Source: a virus
Strand: one strand, 5' to 3'
Virus record (IMG/VR): IMGVR_UViG_3300035034_001388
Coordinates: 1-35,885 of that record
DNA: 35,885 bases
Position numbers and translations under genes: made by a program. Of the stretch, positions 30,676 through 35,885 are shown one piece after another. The notes beneath the pieces were generated by a model. The model ran no database searches, was not told the origin of the DNA, and was given only the letters and a program-made list of their open reading frames with translations. Each line of letters begins with the position of its first letter. Position 1 is the first letter of the stretch.

Positions 30676-30922
30676 TGATTTTTCAACCACATCGACATCG
30701 ACATCGGGCATTATGGGGTGAACTCAGGGAAACTCCCACGCGGACAATCCTGAGCCAAGCTTTCGCAGGAATGCGATTGAAGGTGCAACGACTAGGTAGC
30801 GAGGCCAGAACGGCCAGTAATCTACCCACGAGCGCCCCACGGCCTAGCCGCCGAAGAGATAGTCTGAACTGCATGGCAACATGCAGAAGCGCGGGATAAA
30901 CAGCCCACGCGATAACACAATG
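30674..30922 (+). ncRNA. Group I self-splicing intron (subgroup IA-like, td-like), no ORF
   Basis: The complete catalytic core can be drawn. P3 is TGGGGTG (30714-30720) with CGCCCCA (30833-30839). AA joins it to P4, CTCAGG (30723-30728) with CCTGAG (30749-30754), and the 3' strand continues into the typical AATCCTGAGCCAAG. P6 hairpin TCGCA-GGAA-TGCGA spans 30763-30776. P7 is GACTA (30790-30794) with TAGTC (30860-30864). P7.1/P7.2-like GGTAG/CTACC spans 30795-30826 and P8 CGGC-cta-GCCG spans 30840-30850. P9.1 is CTGCATG-GCAA-CATGCAG (30869-30886). P9.2 joins 30889-30895 to 30904-30910. The end ACACAATG gives omega-G at 30922. The P7'/P9.1 part closely resembles the T4 td intron as I remember it. 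The 5' end is less certain because I could not place a clean P1 guide. Confidence 0.9.
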
Positions 30923-31020
30923 CGCCGAGAGGCCAGCTCAAAGAGGGTGTCGATGTGGTTGACCCCTTTCCTGCCGTTGACACTCGCCCCCATCTATGGC
31001 GGATTACAACTGGTGGCTAG
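30923..31020 (+). CDS. 3' exon of the intron-split tail-region gene
   Basis: After the intron, the frame starting with two bases CG plus CCG AGA GGC CAG is open for 31 codons to TAG at 31018-31020. It encodes P-R-G-Q-L-K-E-G-V-D-V-V-D-P-F-P-A-V, ending in I-T-T-G-G. It has no start codon of its own, looks protein-like in composition, and is reached in phase only if the 5' exon ends after a first codon base, as T30673 does. It overlaps the start of the next gene by 25 nt. Alternative frames are stopped or non-protein-like. Confidence 0.7.
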
Positions 31021-33218
31021 ACCAAACTTCACGTTCGATACATCAACGTCTCGACACTACTTTGATGCTATCCGGTTTCCGGTTTTTCCAGGGCGACAAC
31101 CCCTCGATCAACCTCCAGCTCAAGAAGACTTCCGAAGAGGCCAATGCGGGGTTTGATCCCATTTCCTTTCCATCAGGCGGAAGTATGCGGGTCGGCATCG
31201 TTAATCCCGATCAAGCTGTCACGGGGGGAACCTTCACCCTTGGATTTGGGGGCAACGAAACTGCCGCCCTTCCCTATAGCGTCACTGCGGCGGCTCTCGA
31301 GACTGCGATCAATGGACTCGCATCAATCGCTACCGCCGGAGACGTTACAGTTACGGGCGAGGCGGGCGGGCCATGGCGAATCAAATTTGACGACCCCGGC
31401 ACCCGAAGTTTGCTCGGGGTGAATGCCGAACTGATTTTACCTTCAGGTGAAGCTCAAATTCACGAGGAGAATGTCGGTGACGCTGACTCATCCAGCGTGC
31501 AATATCTTCGCATTAAACAGGCTGCGCTTGCCGAGCAAGCCACCTGGGCAGACATTCCGGCTGCGGCAGTCGTCGTCGCGACTGTTCAGGCAGGATCCGG
31601 CTCCGTGAATGAGGTGCAAAAAGTTTCCCTGTCCCCTTTTCCGCGCAGTGGTAACTTTACTTTGAGCTTCGATGGCCAGACTACCGCGAGTATCAGCTAC
31701 GACGCCACCGCCGCAACCGTCCAGGCTGCCCTTATAGCACTCTCCAACATTGCGGACGCTGCGGTGATCGTCACCAAGGTCGCATCCGGCTCCTGGCTTA
31801 TTGAGTTTATTGGCGATCTAGCCCTTGCCAATCAACCTGAAATGACGGGTAGCGCGACCGGCCTTCTCTCTTACGAGGGTAAGACCGGCCGCCTTTCGAT
31901 TCGTCGCGCAGCAGTTCAAAACTACCTAGACGCCAATGCTGTCGAAAACGGAATAGCCTTCGCTTACCTTGAGATCGAGATCAAAGACGCTGACGGGAAC
32001 GCGACATCGTACCGGTACGATTGCGAGATCGTGAACGACGGGCTTGGAGAGAATATCTCGAGCGACACCTCGGGGTCACCATTGGTCGCGCAGTCCGTAG
32101 GCGATCAGCGGTACGCCCGCCCACTTTCTGCCATCACTGGGCTCACGGGCGGCGCAGGCACCGACCTCGACTCCATAGTGGCCGCAACCCTCGCAGTCGG
32201 CTCCGTGGTCGTTCTTCCTCGTATCGTAATAGGGGCATCCGTAGTGTCGCGCTGGTGGGTCTTGGAAACCTCAGCCAGCCGGCCGGCTGAATCTCCTCAA
32301 GTTGTGCATCCCGACGACGACTCAAACAAGTATTGGCAGGCACTTGTTTCGGGCGTCACCGCCACCAACGCCGAAATCATCGCAGGCACCGAGGCGGCTA
32401 TCCGCAGCATGTCGCCTGCGATGATTAAGCTCGGAGTGGATGCGCATAGCGGTCTCCAAGAGACGCTCTTTTCCGCAACGACTACGGGGGCTGTCACCAG
32501 TAAGCTCGTAATTGGAGAACTTGTAGCGGGTGACACGCCCTCGAATGTTGAACATGCCTCAATCGGTAGATCAGTGACATCGCTCGGAACAGATGCGTTT
32601 AAATCTAGTCTAAGCCTTGAGTCTGTCACTTTAAACCAGGGACTACTAACAATCGGCAGCTCTGCGTTCCGTGATTGCAGCGCTCTAACGAGTGTCACGA
32701 TTCCCGACTCTGTCACGTCAATCGGCAGCTATGCGTTCAGTTATTGCAGCGGTCTAACGAGTGTCACGATTGGCGACTCTGTCACGTCAATCGGCAGCTC
32801 TGCGTTCCGTGATTGCAGCGCTCTAACGAGTGTCACGATTCCCGACTCTGTCACGACAATCGGCAGCTCTGCGTTCCTTTTTTGCAGCGGTCTAACGAGT
32901 GTCACGATTCCCGACTCTGTCACGACAATCGGCAGCTATGCGTTCCTTTTTTGCAGCGGTCTAACGAGTGTCACGATTGGCGACTCTGTCACGTCAATCG
33001 GCAGCTCTGCGTTCCGTGATTGCAGCGCTCTAACGTCCATTGATTGCTATATCAACAAAACAGTTATTGATTCAGCGTCCAACATGTTGTCAGGGACGAA
33101 TGCGTCACTGGTGATCACGATTCCAGTGGACGCGGCACAACCCGTTAAGGATTCATGGACAGCAGGAACGGGGCTAACAATCGGCGGTAACACCAGCGTT
33201 GATGTCGTCAAACTATAA
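30996..33218 (+). CDS. Receptor-binding-type tail fibre with BspA-like leucine-rich repeats
   Basis: 740 residues. The N-terminus (M-A-D-Y-N-W-W-L-D) is probably tail-attached. Two copies of a beta repeat (G-T-F-T-L-G-F-G-G near 77 and G-N-F-T-L-S-F-D-G-Q-T near 217, each followed by A-A-T-V-Q-A-A-L-type helix and a W-x-I-x-F strand) resemble domains in phage baseplate/fibre proteins. Residues about 551-680 form BspA/LRR_5-type repeats of 23 residues (S-S-A-F-R-D-C-S-A-L-T-S-V-T-I-P-D-S-V-T). A final beta segment follows. BspA-type LRRs bind surface proteins and glycans, so this is the likely host-recognition fibre. Its start overlaps the upstream split gene by 25 nt. Confidence 0.8.
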   Translation: MADYNWWLDQTSRSIHQRLDTTLMLSGFRFFQGDNPSINLQLKKTSEEANAGFDPISFPSGGSMRVGIVNPDQAVTGGTFTLGFGGNETAALPYSVTAAALETAINGLASIATAGDVTVTGEAGGPWRIKFDDPGTRSLLGVNAELILPSGEAQIHEENVGDADSSSVQYLRIKQAALAEQATWADIPAAAVVVATVQAGSGSVNEVQKVSLSPFPRSGNFTLSFDGQTTASISYDATAATVQAALIALSNIADAAVIVTKVASGSWLIEFIGDLALANQPEMTGSATGLLSYEGKTGRLSIRRAAVQNYLDANAVENGIAFAYLEIEIKDADGNATSYRYDCEIVNDGLGENISSDTSGSPLVAQSVGDQRYARPLSAITGLTGGAGTDLDSIVAATLAVGSVVVLPRIVIGASVVSRWWVLETSASRPAESPQVVHPDDDSNKYWQALVSGVTATNAEIIAGTEAAIRSMSPAMIKLGVDAHSGLQETLFSATTTGAVTSKLVIGELVAGDTPSNVEHASIGRSVTSLGTDAFKSSLSLESVTLNQGLLTIGSSAFRDCSALTSVTIPDSVTSIGSYAFSYCSGLTSVTIGDSVTSIGSSAFRDCSALTSVTIPDSVTTIGSSAFLFCSGLTSVTIPDSVTTIGSYAFLFCSGLTSVTIGDSVTSIGSSAFRDCSALTSIDCYINKTVIDSASNMLSGTNASLVITIPVDAAQPVKDSWTAGTGLTIGGNTSVDVVKL
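32650..33033 (+). repeat. Six near-identical 69-bp LRR-coding tandem repeats
   Basis: Units begin at 32650, 32719, 32788, 32857, 32926 and 32995, each starting with (A/T)CAATCGGCAGCT; the last is truncated. They differ only at a few codons (R-D/S-Y/L-F before C-S; S-A/S-G; I-P-D/I-G-D; V-T-S/V-T-T; S-S/S-Y before A-F), and the variants recur in new combinations between units, as expected from recombination among repeats. Confidence 0.95.
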
Positions 33219-33220
33219 TC

Positions 33221-34018
33221 ATGGCTAAACAATTACACTTCGTAAGCGGTTTACCCCGCGCTTGTAGCACCCTGCTAATGCAACTACTCGCCCAGAATCC
33301 CCGCGTCCACAGCACACCAACCAGCGCACTCCATGAGATTGGTTATATAGCTAGGCAAGTATTTCAAACCGAGGAGGCAAAGGCCACAGACATGCAGAAT
33401 GTCCTTGAGCCAATGTATCTTGATTACGTCAAGGCGGGCTGCGAGAACGCTTTTAACTCCCTAACCGACCGACCTGTCGTGGTCGACAAATGCCGCTCGT
33501 GGGTAGGTCACTTGGATCAACTCTTCAAGATATGGCCAGATGCTAAAGTCATTGTTCCAGTGCGTGATGTTCGGGCAATCCTTAGCAGCTTTGAAAAGAA
33601 ACGCCGTCAACACCCCGAAGTATTTAACGGCATCGAAAAAGCCAACCCAGCCAACTGGACAACCATCGAGAAGCGCGTTAATGGCTGGCTCTCAAGCCCA
33701 CCAATTGGTATCGCCATCGAACGGTTGCATGAAGCCCTAAGATTCAAAGACCGCCTGCACTTCGTGCACGCAGAAGATTTAACAACTGACCCACAAGGCA
33801 CCATGCTCAAGGTCTGGGATTACCTAGGCGAAGAATCAGTCATCCACGACGCCAAGAACGTGCAGCAATACACACAAGAACATGATGTGGGGTTCCCTTA
33901 TGGGGATCATGTCATACGACCCGAAGTCAAACCACTCGTCCCCGACTGGCACGACACACTAGGCCGCAATCTCTCTGAGCAAATCAACCAAAAATTCAAC
34001 TGGATTCAAGAACTATGA
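33221..34018 (+). CDS. Sulfotransferase (PAPS-dependent), Sulfotransfer_3-like
   Basis: 265 residues. The 5'-phosphosulfate-binding loop S-G-L-P-R-A-C-S-T-L-L (9-19) and the 3'-phosphate-binding strand V-P-V-R-D-V-R-A-I-L-S-S-F (112-124, Arg115 and Ser122/123) are both intact. Such enzymes transfer sulfate from PAPS to carbohydrate or protein hydroxyls in the cytoplasm. An acceptor cannot be predicted. It directly follows the receptor-binding gene (2 nt after its stop) and overlaps the next gene by ATGA, so it is co-expressed late with fibre genes. Sulfating a surface glycan or a fibre is a possibility. Its codons and composition look somewhat more A/T-rich than the capsid genes, hinting at acquisition. 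Confidence 0.82.
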   Translation: MAKQLHFVSGLPRACSTLLMQLLAQNPRVHSTPTSALHEIGYIARQVFQTEEAKATDMQNVLEPMYLDYVKAGCENAFNSLTDRPVVVDKCRSWVGHLDQLFKIWPDAKVIVPVRDVRAILSSFEKKRRQHPEVFNGIEKANPANWTTIEKRVNGWLSSPPIGIAIERLHEALRFKDRLHFVHAEDLTTDPQGTMLKVWDYLGEESVIHDAKNVQQYTQEHDVGFPYGDHVIRPEVKPLVPDWHDTLGRNLSEQINQKFNWIQEL

Positions 34019-34566
34019 AATACGCCATTGTAAACATCGAGCGCAGACGCATCCGCCGAATTAACGACACTCAACCGCAAAATCTACTAGAGGATTTGGA
34101 AGCTGTGGAGATTAGTAATCAACAAGCAACTGATTTTGAATCCATGCAGAAGCCTGTGTTCCTAGTTGAAGGTGAGCTTATGACACTACTCGAAAAGCGC
34201 GAACTCGACAGAGTGGCAGCGTTGACACTAGCCGAGCAAAAGCTCGAAAAGATTCAAGCGCTTAAACAAGAGCGCGACGCAGCTTGGCAAGGGACGCTAA
34301 TGACGAGCTTTGGCGTTCCGTTTCACACAGATGTACAGACTCAGATCGACATTCAAATGATGCTCCAAATGTTAGCTCCAAAGGAAATCTTTGCTGGTTA
34401 CAAATGCGCAGATGGTGTTCGCCGTGATCTAAGCCGCGAACAGTTCGCCCTAGCGCTCAATGAGGGTGTTGTCCGCAAAGTTACCGCATTTGCAATTGAG
34501 GGCGCAAAACTCGAAGCCGTGGAAGCAGCCACCACTGCCGATCAAATCGCCGCAATCAGCTGGTAA
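34015..34566 (+). CDS. DUF4376-like phage protein (tail fibre associated)
   Basis: 183 residues, starting in an ATGA overlap with the sulfotransferase stop. The C-terminal half has the DUF4376 order: K-I-Q-A-L-K-Q-E-R-D-A-A-W, then F-G-V-P-F-H-T-D, D-G-V-R-R-D-L-S, A-L-A-L-N-E-G-V-V-R-K-V and A-A-T-T-A-D-Q-I-A-A-I-S-W. Such domains sit in or next to tail fibre and fibre-assembly proteins of many phages; the mechanism is unknown. Assembly of the upstream LRR fibre is a plausible role. Confidence 0.7.
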   Translation: MKYAIVNIERRRIRRINDTQPQNLLEDLEAVEISNQQATDFESMQKPVFLVEGELMTLLEKRELDRVAALTLAEQKLEKIQALKQERDAAWQGTLMTSFGVPFHTDVQTQIDIQMMLQMLAPKEIFAGYKCADGVRRDLSREQFALALNEGVVRKVTAFAIEGAKLEAVEAATTADQIAAISW

Positions 34567-34575
34567 ACAATACAC

Positions 34576-34950
34576 ATGCCCGACGATTTTAAACTATTCG
34601 CAAACGACTGGATCAAACGGTTATTGCCCGCGATCATAGTCGGTGCTGCCTGCTATATCGGCTTCCGCGTCGAGACTCAAAAGGATCTGCAATCGCTCAA
34701 CGACTGGCGCGTCGAGATCAAAGAGGTCGTCAGCAATCAGCAGACCGAACTCGGCAGGCTTCGCAACCAGCAGTCGCTCGACGATATGTTTCGCGCTAGC
34801 GGTGAACGTTTTAGTCAGAGCCACGGCAATGCCCTAGAATTGCGCAACCGTGACTACACCGACGACAAGCTCAAAGATGTCATCAACGCAATCACCACGC
34901 GGCTAGCCCGCATGGAGGACAAATTAGACAAATCGATTCAGCAAAAATAA
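34576..34950 (+). CDS. Single-TM protein with coiled coil, holin- or spanin-like
   Basis: 124 residues. A transmembrane segment (L-L-P-A-I-I-V-G-A-A-C-Y-I-G-F, residues 16-30) is followed by a long charged helix with heptad character to the C-terminus (N-Q-Q-T-E-L-G-R-L-R-N-Q-Q...M-E-D-K-L-D-K-S). This topology suits an inner-membrane spanin or accessory lysis protein. The following lipoprotein gene would be a natural partner. Lysis role is inferred from order and topology only. Confidence 0.6.
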   Translation: MPDDFKLFANDWIKRLLPAIIVGAACYIGFRVETQKDLQSLNDWRVEIKEVVSNQQTELGRLRNQQSLDDMFRASGERFSQSHGNALELRNRDYTDDKLKDVINAITTRLARMEDKLDKSIQQK

Positions 34951-34976
34951 CCACCAACCCAACCCACAAAACACCC

Positions 34977-35744
34977 ATGAACTACTACAAAAAACAAACC
35001 CGATGCTCTCTAACCGCGATGCTCGTCACCGCACTAATCGCGTTTATCGGCATCACGATGCCAGGTTGCGCGACAGTCGGTAACGTCGGCGGCATCGTCG
35101 CTGACAATCCTATCGCCAGTAAAGCGGTCATCCAAATCGCCACTGTGCGGTATATCGACGGCGATGCAGCCCGAGCCGCCAGCGTCCTCGAACACCTCGA
35201 TTACGTCGAATTCATCACCGGTGGCGACGGCACGGCATACACGGTCGAGCACGTCACGCAGTCGCTCAAAAACGAGATCGATTGGGCGCAACTCACACCC
35301 ACCGAGACCGTGCTAGTGCTCAACCTAATCGACGGCGTGAGCGCCTACGTGAGCGCACAGCTAGCCGACAGAGACACAACACTGATCGACGCTCAATCTC
35401 TCGTCACCGTCACCCAGGCAGTCGGCTGGATACGCGAAGCCGCAAGCATCACGCGGGCCGAACTCTCACAGCCACTCACCACATCTAGCGTAAATGATCC
35501 GATTGACCTCAGCCTATGGGGCTATCTAACCAGCGCAGAGACCCGCGCATGGTGCCGCGACTATTACGCCTACCGCGATGGCGTGCCCATCGACGAGCAG
35601 TATGCCATGACCGCCGAGAGCTACGACGCTGCAATCGCCGCCGATCACCGAAATAGGGCAACAAAGCTCAACGCGCTAATGATCGCCACCGATCCCGACA
35701 CCGGCAATGTCGATCACAACACCTACCTCGCGCTGACAAAATAA
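34977..35744 (+). CDS. Putative phage lipoprotein
   Basis: 255 residues. A basic N-terminus (K-K-Q-T-R-C), a hydrophobic stretch (A-M-L-V-T-A-L-I-A-F-I-G-I) and M-P-G-C at 28-31 form a type II signal peptide with Cys31 as the lipidation site, although Met-Pro is unusual in the lipobox. The mature part is soluble and mostly helical, without recognised domain. Placed after a one-TM coiled-coil protein and before a probable peptidase, it may act in lysis or in surface exclusion. Confidence 0.65.
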   Translation: MNYYKKQTRCSLTAMLVTALIAFIGITMPGCATVGNVGGIVADNPIASKAVIQIATVRYIDGDAARAASVLEHLDYVEFITGGDGTAYTVEHVTQSLKNEIDWAQLTPTETVLVLNLIDGVSAYVSAQLADRDTTLIDAQSLVTVTQAVGWIREAASITRAELSQPLTTSSVNDPIDLSLWGYLTSAETRAWCRDYYAYRDGVPIDEQYAMTAESYDAAIAADHRNRATKLNALMIATDPDTGNVDHNTYLALTK

Positions 35745-35885
35745 TGAAGCACCGCCGCTCAGACTCTCGCCTCCACCGAGGCCGCAAGCTTGATGTATCG
35801 CTTGCTCAAGATCCGCGCAACAGAGACTTTCGCATGAGTAGCGTCTTGTCGGCTCCGGTCGGCGAGCTGAAGTCAAAACGATGGG
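35744..35885 (+). CDS. Partial CDS, N-terminus of a probable C1-type cysteine peptidase-like phage protein
   Basis: The ATG at 35744 overlaps the previous stop (TAATG) and the frame is open to the window end (47 codons). The start R-G-R-K-L-D-V-S-L-A-Q-D-P-R-N-R-D-F-R-M followed by L-K-S-K-R-W resembles the beginning of papain-like (C1) proteins often seen in phage genomes, where an L-D-Q-G-x-x-G-x-C-V-G motif follows. That motif would lie beyond the window, so the assignment is tentative. Confidence 0.45.
   Translation, partial: MKHRRSDSRLHRGRKLDVSLAQDPRNRDFRMSSVLSAPVGELKSKRW

Noticed and set aside
30675-31156. Short frames at 30675-30899 and 30881-31156 as genes
   Set aside because: They lie across the folded group I intron core or in a wrong frame over the next gene; composition is not protein-like.
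32650-33033. Regular repeats that could be mistaken for a CRISPR array
   Set aside because: The units are contiguous 69-bp in-frame LRR codons with no unique spacers.
29935-33218. Diversity-generating retroelement (variable tail gene)
   Set aside because: No reverse transcriptase, template repeat or adenine-biased variation is visible; LRR variation looks like recombination among units.

Overview
The window is a contiguous piece of a tailed double-stranded DNA phage, or of a prophage or phage-like contig. It has a lambda-type head (GpA-family large terminase, lambda-type portal, protease-scaffold, decoration protein, major capsid protein) and a long-tail module with a 939-residue tape measure, so a siphovirus is most likely. 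There is no integrase, transposase, tRNA or rRNA, and genes run off both ends. The host is uncertain. Shine-Dalgarno-like AAGG leaders show a bacterial host. The BspA-type leucine-rich repeats, an FTLSF-type beta repeat and a PAPS sulfotransferase would suit a marine bacterium such as a Verrucomicrobiota/Planctomycetota member, but that is inference only.

Left arm (1-7849, all minus strand): probable early/replication genes. These include a DNA polymerase III beta sliding clamp (1795-2997), a RadC/JAMM protein (3035-3703) and many small unrecognised proteins. Most minus-strand genes from 1582 to 7849 share an AAGG(C)AAA leader just before ATG. Non-coding DNA is unusually rich here. There is a family of AT-rich palindromes (core ATCATTAAAATAATGAT, seven copies in the window), a second family of inverted repeats (ATAAG-n14-CTTAT, with one n3 copy), two minus-strand terminators, and a ~270-nt strongly folded segment (4431-4702) that looks like a structured RNA.

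Divergent control region (7850-8059): one copy of the second repeat and two palindromes separate the leftward genes from the rightward late operon.

Right arm (8060-35885, all plus strand): small terminase with a histone-like Lys/Ala tail, large terminase, two DNA-binding-like or unknown proteins, a gpW-like joiner and the portal. Next comes a 769-residue protein with an N-terminal phage InPase-type domain, followed by three small basic proteins that share a short helical motif with it. Then come protease-scaffold, decoration, major capsid, connector/tail-completion proteins, tail tube, chaperone-like protein, tape measure and distal tail proteins. The last part holds a receptor-binding-like protein with six near-identical 69-bp LRR units, a sulfotransferase, a DUF4376-like protein, a one-TM protein, a lipoprotein and the start of a probable C1-type peptidase. 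Plus-strand terminators at 19101-19131 and 22743-22778 divide the late operon.

The clearest special find is a compact, ORF-less group I intron (about 30674-30922). It has complete P3-P9 pairings and close similarity in its P7/P9 segment to what I remember of the T4 td intron. It interrupts a distal tail gene (29935-30673 joined to 30923-31020). Removing it joins two reading frames and bypasses a stop codon placed exactly at the splice junction.
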